A stretch of DNA of 64,000 bases from Mactromeris polynyma (GCA_032209605.1 JASFXZ010000018.1:4281904-4345903), one strand, 5' to 3'. Counted from the stretch's first letter, positions 37,023-47,688 are shown. Translations and numbers: made by a program. Notes: generated from the sequence alone by a model not told the origin.

Positions 37023-37144
37023 TTACTTTTTCGACTTTTTTGAGTGCTCTTCTTCCACTTCCGGTACATTCCACCAAACCTCGTCCTCAAATATCTCGTC
37101 ATCATCGCGCACCTGATCAAATACTGGAATCTTCAACAACAAGC
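37023..37144 (-). CDS. Rh50: Rh exon H: last helix end and acidic/basic C-terminal tail
   Basis: Acceptor (minus strand) TATGTTTTCAG; its first two bases complete Gly371. It encodes [28 protein letters not shown], then a charged tail ending KKSKK and TAA (37025-37023). VWWNVPE matches the vertebrate VYWEMP/VYWKVP motif, which supports the normal stop. A GTAACA within the last codons could act as a donor to alternative tails. Confidence 0.92.
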
Positions 37145-40100
37145 CTGAAAACATAGTGTATATAATGTTATATTTATTTGTATCGCATTTTGAAATTAGA
37201 ATAATATACATTGCTGAGAATTTATTTGATACGACCTACTAAAGGGACGCGTGCATATACTTCCGTTCTCATGCGCAAGTTAAAAAAGTCCTGTCTGAAA
37301 AAAGGACTTGTTTTGTTATGATCATAATTATTATGTTCATCGTTATGTTCCAGTGGGTGTGTACGATATTATTAATATACATACACATAATTATTGTGTA
37401 CACCATTTCAGCTGTTTGTTTTAACCGTTTTCGTTTACATGAAACAATACTAATTCAGAATGATACCACAATAGCTAGTGTTAGGGGTTAATATTTCCTC
37501 TACTATCTATAATGAATTTCAAGTTCTACATAATTCATTTAATGTTATTGGCAAGTTTTTACTAGGATTCTTGCAAAACTTAAACAATTCAATAATACCT
37601 GTGAGTACTCCAGAAACCAAGGCGAGACCTACTGTAACCGCTAGAGCCAGAGCCTGGTATCCACCTTGCTGGCTCCCATTCCAACCTTTACCCTGATCAA
37701 AATCCAAATCAGGGAATTTAGCCATAAATACTGGGTCTGTACTGGCATCTTTCGGTATTCGGTATGGGAAGATTTCATACAGCCTAGAAAAACAACAATA
37801 TCAATGTGAAGCTAGCAACTATAGCAACAGTTCAGCCCCTTTTTTAGCAACATCTCTCAACAACAGCCGAATTTGCATCTCTCAGAGTTTTGCTCTTGAC
37901 AGGTTACTGTCTACTGTATATTGTTACTGTCAGCAGTAACAGCAGTGTTACATAATCATGAAAGTTTTACTGTAAGCAGTAGTAGCCATATGTAGAATGT
38001 TACTGTAAGCAGTAGTAGCCATATGTAGAATGTTACTGTAAGCAGTAGTAGCCATATGTAGAATGTTACTGTAAGCAGTAGTAGCCATATGTAGAATGTT
38101 ACTGTAAGCAGTAGTAGCCATATGTAGAATGTTACTGTAAGCAGTAGTAGCCATATGTAGAATGTTACTGTAAGCAGTAGTAGCCATATGTAGAATGTTA
38201 CTGTAAGCAGTAGTAGCCATATGTAGAATGTTACTGTAAGCAGTAGTAGCCATATGTAGAATGTTACTGTAAGCAGTAGTAGCCATATGTAGAATGTTAC
38301 TGTAAGCAGTAGTAGCCATATGTAGAATGTTACTGTAAGCAGTAGTAGCCATATGTAGAATGTTACTGTAAGCAGTAGTAGCCATATGTAGAATGTTATT
38401 GTAAGCAGTAGTAGCCATATGTAGAATGTTACTGTAAGCAGTAGTAGCCATATGTAGAATGTTACTGTAAGCAGTAGTAGCCATATGTAGAATGTTATTG
38501 TAAGCAGTAGTAGCCATATGTAGAATGTTACTGTAAGCAGTAGTAGCCATATGTATATTTCTACTGACTGTTGCTACTGTTATAGTTGCTGTTTACCTAC
38601 AGCTATTCACAATAGTTTGGATTGAGATCGGGTGGTCATCTATATAACAAAATGTTCGTCAGCTTGCATATAACAAACGTGTAAAGTTCACCAGAATGCA
38701 CTTACTGAGGTCAGAAGCTTGAAACATCTGGACAACTGTCGAAATAGACGGTAATACCATCATTTCTTACACATAGATAAGAATATTATTTTGCATATTG
38801 AATGAGTAAATGTCTAAAGATGATGCAATGTAATCGTTACAGTGAAATACATTATCCTTTAATAAGTTTACATACAATTAATTGTTAAGTACTTACGTGC
38901 GTCCCCATGTTTCTTCCGTTGCCATGGCGGCCAGGATAGCCCCTGCAATAGCTGCCAGTACACCAGGCATACCGTGAAGGTTGTGGACCCCACAAGTGTC
39001 TTGGACCTTCAACTTATCAGCCAACATTTCCTGAATTGCAAATAGGACGAATGATTAGAATGTACTCCAGTTATGGCCAAACGAATGCAACAAAACAGCT
39101 TTTAACACCAAGGTGTTATTGCCATCGACCGTTTCAAGTTTAAACCATTTTGGTGTTGCCCCTTGCCGTTCCAAGGCGGTACCCCTATCTTCACCCATCA
39201 CTTATGTTTGTGTATTGTGTTCCTTTTTGTCTTTGTGCTTGTTTACATGCATGTTTATATATTATCATGCCCTTTGCCTTTGGGATTGATGTGTACTGTG
39301 TACGTGGCATTTTCTGCTCGGACGTCTTTATTATTTCAGCTGTTATTCATAACTGATGTTACGACAGGGCTAATATACAGTATGTTCACAGCAACTTGTC
39401 GCATTATTTCAAGAACCCCATAACTTGTTTTTCGTCTTTTTGAGAAAAAACATCTTTAAAGTTTTATCCTCTTGAGATTATTGTTACATACGGGGTTATG
39501 GAATTGTATCTTATTTAAGTTATGTACATTCCAGAACAATATAGGTAGTACAGATAGAAAGTGCTTGGAATGACGGTTTCAACGAAACCAAATATTCTGG
39601 AAATAAGGCGAAGAACGGTATTCTGAACTAACTAACTACAAACATCACTTTATTTTACGAGTACAAATATTCTGTTGTTATTACACGTGATCAGTGCTGA
39701 ATAATCTATTCTTAAATCATCGCGATATTGTTGCTGGAATAAACTACTCTGGAAGATGCTGAACTAATTTTCATTCAATCATCTGTAAATGTTTGACTTA
39801 CCGAGAGAAATCTGTATCCTAGACAGGATATAATACCTGCCACACAACCAATGATCAATGCACCAAATGGTTGCATGGGCATGTTGGCTGATGTTCCCAC
39901 AGCTACACCTCCTGCTAATGTAGCATTCTGGATAAATTCCTGTAAATATACATACAGTAATATCTCACTTAAAGTCCACCTCAATAATGAGACCACCTCG
40001 AAATTAACATATAACATTAAATTCGTACAGTCGTGTTTATTGTATTATAATTTTATTTCAGAAATTTACCTGTAATAACTTTCTTTGTTTCGTGGATAAT

Positions 40101-43100
40101 TCGTGTTTTAATTAATGCATTGATTTATGCCATATAACGGACATATCCGTGAGGTTTATCGGCATGTAATTTGGGTCTAAGTTTCGAAGTTTGAGCTTAT
40201 CTGTGTAAGTCCAATGTGGGATTGTCGTCAATGTAAGTGTTACGTGTGAGGTTGGCTTGTCGTCATACAGGTTGAAGCACCCAACTGTGTGATGTCCTGA
40301 TGTTGTATGTAAATAGCAAAGCAAGCACGTTGTCACGTTGTGTATATATGTAGTCATCTTCAGATATTTCTTCTCGTGCAGCGAGTCGTGTGAATACATT
40401 TGCAGAACTTAAGTAAGAGACGACTGGTCCACAGAAGCAAATACGGTGTGGTGTGACATGTTAGCAATGGTGTAAGTTGTCCTACAATATGAATTATATG
40501 TGTTGCATGCTAGACTAACGCGGATCAACCTATCCGGTCCTCTGTTGAGCAACCACCTAACTATAACAACATTAGTAATTTCCCCGTTGTAAAATAACTG
40601 CTATTTGGACTTCTATTGAGCAACATCCTCATAACAACAGCAGTAATTTTTGTCTCCAAAAGTATGTTTTCTCTAGACAGATTGCAGTGTATTAATGGTG
40701 TTACCATTGTAAGCTTCCCTTTCTTGTCAAACAAAGTGGTCAGTGAGAAAGTGACAACAGTGCATGCACACAGTGAGAGATAGGTGTTGATATATGCTCG
40801 ATGTTGTTCATCTGCATCCGATCCTCCGCCATTAAAACTTGGCCAATATAACCATAAAAATATGGTACCTAGAAGCAGAAACAGAATGTATGCACCAAAA
40901 TGTGTCAAGTCCTTTCCTTTAACCGTATGATTTCAAGAGGATGCCTTTGTGTATTTATTAAATTACAAATATATAACTATAAAATGTGTTAATATTAAAA
41001 ATAAGCTAAATTATTGACACGTGAGGACAAGATACATAACATTGAGTTGTGTATACTCGAAGTCCTCACAGCACTTATCTCCCTTAGCTGTAGCTTCTCA
41101 GTACGTTTTAAAGGAGACCACTGCGTGGGAGATTAGTGTACACTTGTGAACAAGGGAGACCACTACGTGATTGATTAGTGTATACTCGAGAACAAGGAAG
41201 ACCACTGCGTGGTAGATTAGTGTATACTCGAGAACAAGGGAGACCGCTGCGTGGTAGATAAGTCTATACTCAAGAACAAGGGAGACCACTGCGTGGTAGA
41301 TTAGTGTATACTCGAGAACAAGGGAGACCACTACGTGGTAGATTAGTGTATACTCGAGAACAAGGGAGACCACTGCGTGGTAGATTAGTGTATACTCGAG
41401 AACAAGGGAGACCACTACGTGGTAGATTAGTGTATACTCGAGAACAAGGGAGACCACTGCGTGGTAGATTAGTGTATACTCGAGAACAAGGGAGACCACT
41501 ACGTGGTAGATTAGTGTATACTCGAGAACAAGGGAGACCACTACGTGGTAGATTAGTGTATACTCGAGAACAAGGGAGACCACTACGTGGTAGATTAGTG
41601 TATACTCAAGAACAAGGGAGACCACTGCGTGGTAGATTAGTGTATACTCGAGAACAAGGGAGACCACTACGTGGTAGATTAGTGTATACTCGAGAACAAG
41701 GGAGACCACTGCGTGGTAGATTAGTGTATACTCGAGAACAAGGGAGACCGCTACGTGGGAGATTGGTGTATACTCGAGAACAAGGGAGACCGCTACGTGG
41801 GAGATTGGTGTATACTCGAGAACAAGGGAGACCACTACGTGGGAGATTGGTGTATACTCGAGAACAAGGGAGACCGCTACGTGGGAGATTGGTGTATACT
41901 CGAGAACAAGGGAGACCGCTACGTGGGAGATTGGTGTATACTCGAGAACAAGGGAGACCGCTACGTGGGAGATTGGTGTATACTCGAGAACAAGGGAGAC
42001 CGCTACGTGGGAGATTGGTGTATACTCGAGAACAAGGGAGACCGCTACGTGGGAGATTGGTGTATACTCGAGAACAAGGGAGACCACTGCGTGGTAGATT
42101 AGTGTATACTCGAGAACAAGGGAGACCGCTACGTGGTAGATAAGTCTATACTCAAGAACAAGGGAGACCACTGCGTGGTAGATTAGTGTACACTTGAGAA
42201 CAAGGGAGACCACTACGTGGTTGATTTGTTTATACTCGAGAACAAGGGAGATCACTGCGTGATAGATTAGTGTATACTCGAGAACAAGGGAGAACACTGC
42301 GTGGTAGATTAGCGTAACGAGAACAAGGGAGACCACTACGTGGTTGATTAGTGTACACTTGAGAACAAGGGAGACCACTACGTGGTTGATTTGTTAATAC
42401 TCGAGAACAAGGGAGATCACTGCGTGATAGATTAGTGTATACTCGAGAACAAGGGAGACCACTGCGTGGTAGATTAGCGTAACGAGAACAAGGGAGACCA
42501 CTACGTGGTTGATTAGTGTATACTCGAGAACAAGGGAGACCACTACGTGGGAGATTGGTGTATACTCGAGAACAAGGGAGACCACTACGTGGGAGATTGG
42601 TGTATACTCGAGAACAAGGGAGACCACTACGTGGGAGATTGGTGTATACTCGAGAACAAGGGAGACCACTACGTGGGAGATTGGTGTATACTCGAGAACA
42701 AGGGAGACCACTACGTGGGAGATTGGTGTATACTCGAGAACAAAGGAGACCACTACGTGGGAGATTGGTGTTTACTCGAGAACAAGGGAGACCACTACGT
42801 GGGAGATTGGTGTATACTCGAGAACAAAGGAGACCACTACGTGGGAAATTGGTGTATACTCGACAACAAGGGAGACCAATATTGCCATATTGTCGAGAAA
42901 TAAATCCGGCAACAATCTCGCGATTATTCAAGAATATAATATTCAACACTTAACACGTTATAACAACAGAATATAAGTACATTTGTACTCGTAAGATAAA
43001 ATTGTTGTTTGTATTTTGCAAAAAAATCTTTTTATTTGCCTTTATATTGCAATAAATATTGTAATAATAATACATTATATTTGAATATTTGAAACTTGAT

Positions 43101-46100
43101 ATTTTGACCTTGAAAATAAATGCTGCATAATGTTTGTAATGTACCTCAATACTACGGATTTGTATCAACCAGAGATCCTCTCCAAAAACACAAAGGATGT
43201 AATCTGAGACTTCATATAATGGTTCAGATAAAGGGAGAAAATGTAAATGTTTTACTAATATTCTACCGACACTCAATGTGTTGTCAACATATAACTATGA
43301 AAGACCGGTGGTGACATTCACACGTCATCATTTCTCTCATAGGAAGGCACGAATTTATGATTTCAACCGCACGAATTCAATATTTTCTAGGAGAAAAATC
43401 GTACATAACTAGTGTACTGTCTAATTGGTTGACTTGTCAAGGTACCATTTTATCCTACAGTGTAAAACCATGAACTGGAAATATGATATCAACTGACGAA
43501 CACAGAAGAGACGGTCTGTCGTCGAGTACTCTTGCATTGTGTTCAATTACTTTGTACTTACCTATCATTGCGAACAGATCCGAATGGTAGATAGCCTCGG
43601 CCTTGTTATGACCTTTAGCGTTAGGGTTATATAACATTCTTGATACAGCCAGTCCAAAATATGCTCCAAATGCATGAATGTACATAGATTCACCAACATC
43701 TACTGCCTGCAAGTATAATGTATGTTCATGAAATAGGCTGTACATAATAAGTAAATGGACATCGAGGTTTTAGAATTTTATACAACTAATTATATATTCA
43801 CTGATGGCATCAAGAACACTATTACAGTCCTTACTTCTGACAGTGGTACCAGCAGTACCACTTGCAGTGGAAGGTAACAGTGGAAGGTAGGAGTATCACT
43901 GCTGTAAATGATATTACCGCTAGTATTGCAAACAGTGGAAGGTAGTAGTACTACTGCTGTTAATGATATTACCGCTAGTATTGCAAACAGTGGAAGGTGG
44001 TAGTACTACTGCTGTAAATGATATTACCGCTAGTATTGCAAACAGTGGAAGGTGGTAGTACTACTGCTGTAAATGATATTACCGCTAGTATTGCAAACAG
44101 TGGAAGGTAGTAGTACTACTGCTGTTAATGATATTACCGCTAGTATTGCAAACAGTGGAAGGTAGTAGTACTACTGCTGTAAATGATATTACCGCTAGTA
44201 TTGCAAACAGTGGAAGGTAGTACTAGTAGTACTACTGCTGTAAATGATATTACCGCTAGTATTGCAAACAGTGGAAGGTAGTAGTACTACTGCTGTTAAT
44301 GATATTACCGCTAGTATTGCAAACAGTGGAAGGTAGTAGTACTACTGCTGTTAATGATATTACCGCTAGTATTGCAAACAGTGGAAGGTAGTAGTACTAC
44401 TGCTGTAAATGATATTACCGCTAGTATTGCAAACAGTGGAAGGTAGTAGTACTACTGCTGTAAATGATATTACCGCTAGTATTGCAAACAGTGGAAGGTA
44501 GTAGTACTACTGCTGTTAATGATATTACCGCTAGTATTGCAAACAGTGGAAGGTAGTAGTACTACTGCTGTTAATGATATTACCGCTAGTATTGCAAGCA
44601 GTGGAAGGTAACAGTATTACTGCTGTTAATGATATTACCGCTAGTAGTGCTAGCAATGGAAGGTAGCAGTATTACTGCTGTTAATGATATTACCGCTAGT
44701 AGTGCTAGCAATGGAAGGTAGCAGTATAACTGCTGTGAATGGTATTACCGCTAGTAGTGCTAGCAGTTGAAGATAGGAATATTACTGCTGTTAATGATAT
44801 TACCGATAGTAGTGCTAGCAATGGAAGGTAGCAGTATAACTGCTGTGAATGGTATTACCGCTAGTAGTGCTAGCAGTTGAAGATAGGAATATTACTGCTG
44901 TTAATGATATTACTGCTAGTAGTGCTAGCAGTTGAAGGTAGCAGCATTACTGCTGTTACTGATTTTACAGTTCGGTATTACTGCTACTAATGCTTATTTC
45001 ACACCGGTCTTCATAACGTCGCTATGCTTGTATTCCCCGAAATTATCTTTCACATACAGAATCATTTTTGTTATTGATTCTTTATCATCGAAATCATACG
45101 ATTCAGCCACCACGTAGAATAACACTATGTAAGTGTCAAAAGATTTACTTTAAAAAAGCAAAATCATTATTATGGGAATTCATCTCAAATGACAGTTGAT
45201 ACCAGTTTACAGTCAATCGGGCTACGACCGTGACATGTAATCTAACACCTGGTGTTGAACCGTTGAACTAGCTGGTATACTTGTTTCGTGACTTTACAAA
45301 ATGATTAATGAATTTAGAATGATGGTTAATCCAATAAATAGGTTCCAACCGTGTTTTAACCACCACAAATATATTACAGTATAGCATGCATATCAAATAT
45401 AACAAATATTTCGTTTTAAAGACTGTTTCACAAATTTAAGACCTTAGTCTTACATGAAGTTTTTCATGACAAATATATCCATTGAGTTGGGCGACAACAA
45501 CTTCTATCATTCCCATAATCAGCAGTTGTAGTGGACTTGTTTTACCAAGTACAGCACCAAACGATATCAGAACTGTGGCTGTAGCAAAATCAGCGGTAAC
45601 CATTCTGAAATATACACAGGAAGTGTAACAAATGCAGCGTTAACCATTCTGAAATATATACCGGAAGTGTGCGAAACGCAGCATTAACCATTCTGAAATA
45701 TATACTGGAAGTGTGCGAAACGCAGCATTAACCATTCTGAAATATATACCGGAAGTGTGCGAAACGCAGCATTAACCATTCTGAAATATATACTAGAAGT
45801 GTGCGAAACGCAGCATTAACCATTCTGAAATATATACCGGAAGTGTAAGAAATGTAGCATTAATTCGTATTACAATACTTCACAGAAGAGAGATAGTCAT
45901 ACAGATAAAGTGTTGATTGTTTGAATTCAGAAGTTAGTGGGTTGGTAACCCGGTAAATGTCACGTGACGATCACACCTCCATATAAGACAAACAGCACTG
46001 GCCTTAACAGCGTAGCGGATCAGTGGTCCAGTGGTAAAACGCTGGACTTGTAATCCAGGGATCGCTGGTTCGATTCCCCGCTCCATCACTGACCGTACTA

Positions 46101-47449
46101 ACAGTCTTTCGGACGAGACTTTAAAAACCGAGGTCCCGTGTATGATGCTTTACATCGAGCACGTAAAAGAACCAGGGGTGCTTCTGGAACTGGGGCATCT
46201 TCTGTATCATGCACTATCCTCCAAATCTAATATGACTAACATTCTTCCGGAGGCGTCGCCCATGTGGGAAACCGGTGGCGACGATAAATAAAAGCATATA
46301 CAACATACAACCTTAACAGCGAGCAGACTAAAACGTCACTTAAATAAGCATACTTTAATTACAGTCGAACTTGAATAAATTGACATAATATATATACATG
46401 TACTCTCAAATAGACATAAGATATTGGAGAGATGCAGCGTTAGTGAGATATATTACCCAAATTTGAATGGTTTCGGTATGCATAAATTTTACAAATAAAG
46501 CACTATACGGCCCATTATCCACTTATAATGCAACAACGTTTACAGCACATTAATAGAAATTATCATATTTTACAACAGATGTGTATAATTATATGTATTT
46601 TATGTTGTAACATGATCATAATGATATAGCTATTAAAGTACGCAATTTTAGTCCGGACTAATGTACGTTAAATTGCAGCGTCATTTCTTCTAAGAATGTT
46701 GAAGATAATATGGAAGTTATTCATGGAAAACCTTCGTTTGTTATATATGTTACTCATGGACAACACTCGTATGTCCTATGTTATTCAAGGACAACCCTCG
46801 TTTGTTATAAGTTATTCAAGGACATCCCTCATATGTTAAAAGTTATTCAAGGACAACCCTCGTATGTTATAATTTATTCAAGGACATCCCTCGTATATTA
46901 TATTTTATTCAAGGACATCACTCGTATGTTATAACTTATTCATGGACATCCCTCGTTTGTTATATGTTACTCATGGACAACACTCGTATGTCATATGTTA
47001 TTCAATGACAACCCTCGTATGTTGTAAGTTATTCAAGGACATTCCTCGTATGTTATATTTTATTCATGGACAACACTCGTATGTTATAATTTATTCATGG
47101 ACAACACTCGTATGTTATATTTTATTCATGGGCAACACTCGTATGTTATAATTTATTCATGGACAACACTCGTATGTTATATTTTATTCATGGACAACAC
47201 TCGTATAGTATTAGTTATTCCTGGACAATCCTCTATGTTATATAACCGTTACTTACTCTTCCAATCTCACTTGGTATTTTTCTCCTGTGAAGACGCCCTC
47301 GTATATACAACCTCTCACCAACATTGCCCACTGTATGAGGACAGAAGCCAGGTACATGTTGATACTGACAGAAGAGTAGCCGTAACATCTCAAAAATGTC
47401 ATCAAAAATCCAAAACCGATAAATATCATCACATGCACATCTTGAAACG
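37023..47449 (-). CDS. Rh50: Rh-type ammonia channel gene (Rh50/RhCG-like), exons A-H, first exon missing
   Basis: Minus-strand exons are 47449-47257 (A), 45604-45454 (B), 43706-43562 (C), 40868-40705 (D), 39939-39802 (E), 39030-38897 (F), 37783-37599 (G) and 37144-37023 (H). All junctions are GT-AG and in phase, giving about 410 residues. Rh glycoproteins are trimeric membrane channels moving NH3/NH4+ (and possibly CO2) across the plasma membrane, used in gill and renal ammonia excretion. Family signatures seen: [71 protein letters not shown]. The paired pore histidines fall at about 126 and 283 of this partial product. Missing are the start and TM1 (about 50-70 residues), so 11 of 12 membrane helices are represented. 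It is an Rh protein and not an AMT/MEP, judging from these motifs. Confidence 0.95.
37145..37598 (-). other. Rh intron G-H
   Basis: 454 bp, AT-rich, no repeats or other features seen. Confidence 0.8.
37599..37783 (-). CDS. Rh50: Rh exon G: extracellular loop and helix 11
   Basis: Acceptor GTTTTTCTAG, donor GTATTA. It encodes [20 protein letters not shown], a soluble loop with [17 protein letters not shown], then the helix [19 protein letters not shown]. Vertebrate Rh proteins have RTAAQQG or similar before this helix; the loop here is longer. Carried single bases at both ends keep the phase. Confidence 0.93.
37784..38896 (-). other. Rh intron F-G, filled mostly by a 33-bp array
   Basis: 1.1 kb; the array occupies 37966-38555. 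The rest is AT-rich. Confidence 0.85.
37966..38555. repeat. 33-bp tandem array, about 18 copies, in an Rh intron
   Basis: The unit holds GTAAGCAGTAGTAGCCATAT then GTAGAATGTTACT. Copies are almost identical (a few have GTTATT). The 33-bp unit keeps a frame open on the Rh sense strand encoding an 11-residue repeat [11 protein letters not shown], about 200 codons. On the antisense strand each unit also contains GTAAGC, a donor-like hexamer, but the gene is transcribed from the other strand. Confidence 0.95.
38897..39030 (-). CDS. Rh50: Rh exon F: second pore histidine
   Basis: Acceptor TTGCAATTCAG, donor GTAAGT. It encodes [20 protein letters not shown], then [20 protein letters not shown]. The NLHG histidine (about 283) corresponds to the second of the twin histidines lining the Rh pore. 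Two bases carry into exon G to form Thr309. Confidence 0.94.
39031..39801 (-). other. Rh intron E-F
   Basis: 771 bp. It contains MITE copy 2 at 39410-39599. The less AT-rich part 39145-39360 is open on the + strand but has no recognised product. Confidence 0.75.
39410..39599. mobile_element. MITE copy 2 (same family as 10926-11121), right end deleted
   Basis: It matches copy 1 from GAACCCCATAACTT through TTAAAGTTTTATCCTCTTGA and GTTTCAACGAAACCAAATA, then jumps straight to TTCTGGAAATAA, lacking about 30 bp of the right terminal region of copy 1. Confidence 0.75.
39802..39939 (-). CDS. Rh50: Rh exon E: NATLAGG helix
   Basis: Acceptor TATATTTACAG, donor GTAAGT; 46 codons, phase 0 both ends. 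[20 protein letters not shown], then [20 protein letters not shown] and [15 protein letters not shown] is the most conserved Rh signature. Vertebrates have [12 protein letters not shown]; here the junction reads [12 protein letters not shown]. Confidence 0.95.
39954..40034. mobile_element. Partial MITE related to the 25121 element, 15 bp from an Rh acceptor
   Basis: CAGTAATATCTCACTTAAAG followed by CCACCTCAATAATGAGACCA and CCTCGAAATTAA parallels the left end of 25121-25278 (CAGTAAAACCTCAATTGAAG, ACCACCTCAATAGTAAG, TCGAAATTAA). The right end is missing or decayed. It starts within the 3' end of the Rh intron before exon E. Confidence 0.55.
40035..40704 (-). other. Rest of Rh intron D-E
   Basis: No further feature seen. 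Confidence 0.7.
40705..40868 (-). CDS. Rh50: Rh exon [10 protein letters not shown] helix
   Basis: Acceptor CTGCTTCTAG, donor GTAACA; the first two bases complete Gly164. [20 protein letters not shown], then [20 protein letters not shown] and [14 protein letters not shown]. The Phe of WPSF (about 175) corresponds to one of the phenylalanine gate residues of RhCG. Confidence 0.95.
40869..43561 (-). other. Rh intron C-D, two-thirds tandem array
   Basis: 2.7 kb; the 42-bp array fills 41111-42880. The flanks are AT-rich with no other feature seen. Confidence 0.85.
41111..42880. repeat. 42-bp tandem array, about 42 copies, in an Rh intron
   Basis: The unit is GAGAACAAGGGAGACCACTA, CGTGG, then GAGATTGGTGTATACTC or TAGATTAGTGTATACTC. 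The junction makes a CTCGAG site in most copies. Blocks of sub-types are visible: TAGATTAG at 41111-41750, GAGATTGG at 41750-42060 and again 42540-42850. Between them is a duplicated irregular segment (about 42180-42340 and 42360-42510), including two short units with GCGTAACGAGAAC. The 42-bp period keeps several frames open on both strands, up to 426 codons on the Rh sense strand; I do not regard these as genes. Confidence 0.95.
43562..43706 (-). CDS. Rh50: Rh exon C: first pore histidine
   Basis: Acceptor ATACTTGCAG, donor GTAAGT; 48 codons plus one base. [49 protein letters not shown]. Asp118 and His126 match the conserved pore Asp and first twin His of RhCG (KDAGGSMTIHTFGAYFGL). The exon limits match vertebrate RHCG/RHAG. 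Confidence 0.95.
43707..45453 (-). other. Rh intron B-C, mostly a 55-bp array
   Basis: 1.75 kb, of which 43862-44965 is tandem repeat. Nothing else identified. Confidence 0.85.
43862..44965. repeat. 55-bp tandem array, about 20 copies, in an Rh intron
   Basis: The unit is AACAGTGGAAGGTAGTAGTA, CTACTGCTGTAAATGATATT, ACCGCTAGTATTGC. Two sub-types (CTGTAAATG or CTGTTAATG) are interspersed. The right-hand six units are diverged (GCTAGTAGTGCTAGCA), showing older edge copies on that side. One copy has an extra 6 bp (TACTAG). Confidence 0.95.
45454..45604 (-). CDS. Rh50: Rh exon [12 protein letters not shown] helix
   Basis: Acceptor TATATTTCAG ends at 45605; the first A completes Glu65. [50 protein letters not shown]; donor GTAAGA. 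It matches vertebrate [20 protein letters not shown]. The acceptor lies inside the first unit of a 44-bp tandem repeat, so several copies of this splice site lie upstream. Confidence 0.94.
45601..45867. repeat. 44-bp tandem array, six copies, duplicating an Rh splice acceptor
   Basis: CATTCTGAAATAT begins at 45601, 45645, 45689, 45733, 45777 and 45821. On the Rh sense strand each unit reads ...TATATATTTCAG|AATGGTTA, the same as the true acceptor of exon B and its first bases. The copy at 45604/45605 is the functional one, judged by protein homology. The rest of the unit carries GGAAGTGTGCGAAACGCAGC. Confidence 0.95.
46013..46310 (+). mobile_element. tRNA-derived SINE with perfect 11-bp target duplication
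   Basis: The tRNA-like head includes an intact anticodon arm, CTGGA-CTTGTAA-TCCAG (UGU, threonine-like), an A-box region GTGGTCCAGTGGTAAAAC and a B box GGTTCGATTCC. The T stem is mispaired, so it is not a working tRNA. The body contains CGGACGAGACTTTAAAAACC and GAGGTCCCGTGT, a conserved central segment I recognise from invertebrate SINEs, and an AAATAAAA-type tail. CCTTAACAGCG flanks both sides (46002-46012 and 46311-46321), an exact target-site duplication, so insertion is recent. It lies antisense within an Rh intron. Confidence 0.88.
46700..47245. repeat. 31-bp tandem array, about 17 copies, at the Rh exon A donor
   Basis: Units hold TTATTCATGGACAACACTCG or TTATTCAAGGACAACCCTCG followed by TATGTTATAAT. 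Variants alternate in part. The array ends about a dozen bases from the exon A donor. Confidence 0.93.
47257..47449 (-). CDS. Rh50: Rh exon [10 protein letters not shown] helix (second exon of the gene)
   Basis: The minus-strand acceptor TGTATTTTCAG is followed by CG, which completes a codon begun in the missing exon 1 (Ser, Pro, Thr or Ala), then [20 protein letters not shown] and [35 protein letters not shown]. Donor GTAAGT at 47256-47251. The one-base carry-over from exon 1 agrees with the phase of exon 1 in vertebrate RH genes. Vertebrate homologues read [21 protein letters not shown]. Confidence 0.94.
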
Positions 47450-47688
47450 CTGAAAATACACAATGGTTATCTGTTTGATATCACCGTACTAAACATGAGA
47501 ACATGGTAAGTTTTGAACGAATGAACAATCCTCATGTTGTTTTCACAAAGCTGTGGGACTGTTGCTTGTTGCTAAGTTACATGTTGTATTCGTGTGCAGT
47601 CCTGTGTTTGTTTCCGTGCTCTATTTTGGTTTTTACTCTGTTTTGGTTTGATAACCCTTCCCTCCACATCATGTTTTATTTGGTCCCC
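47450..47688. other. Upstream or intron 1 of the Rh gene, unique sequence
   Basis: I looked on the minus strand for a first Rh exon (TM1 then a tyrosine-proline donor) and did not find one here. Confidence 0.5.

Larger units (their letters stand above)
45605..47256 (-). other. Rh intron A-B, with two private arrays and a SINE
   Basis: 1.65 kb: the 44-bp acceptor array at the 3' end, a full-length SINE (46013-46310), and a 31-bp array (46700-47245) that ends about 12 bp from the donor of exon A. Confidence 0.85.

Noticed and set aside
34843..38550. Periodic arrays considered as CRISPR-like
   Set aside because: Units are head-to-tail without unique spacers, in an intron-containing animal genome.
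41098..42953. Long frames on both strands (426, 279, 239 codons)
   Set aside because: All arise from the 42-bp array inside an Rh intron; no independent gene evidence.
46019..46092. Possible functional tRNA-Thr (UGU)
   Set aside because: The anticodon arm is perfect but the T and acceptor stems do not pair, and the sequence continues into a SINE body with target duplications on both sides.
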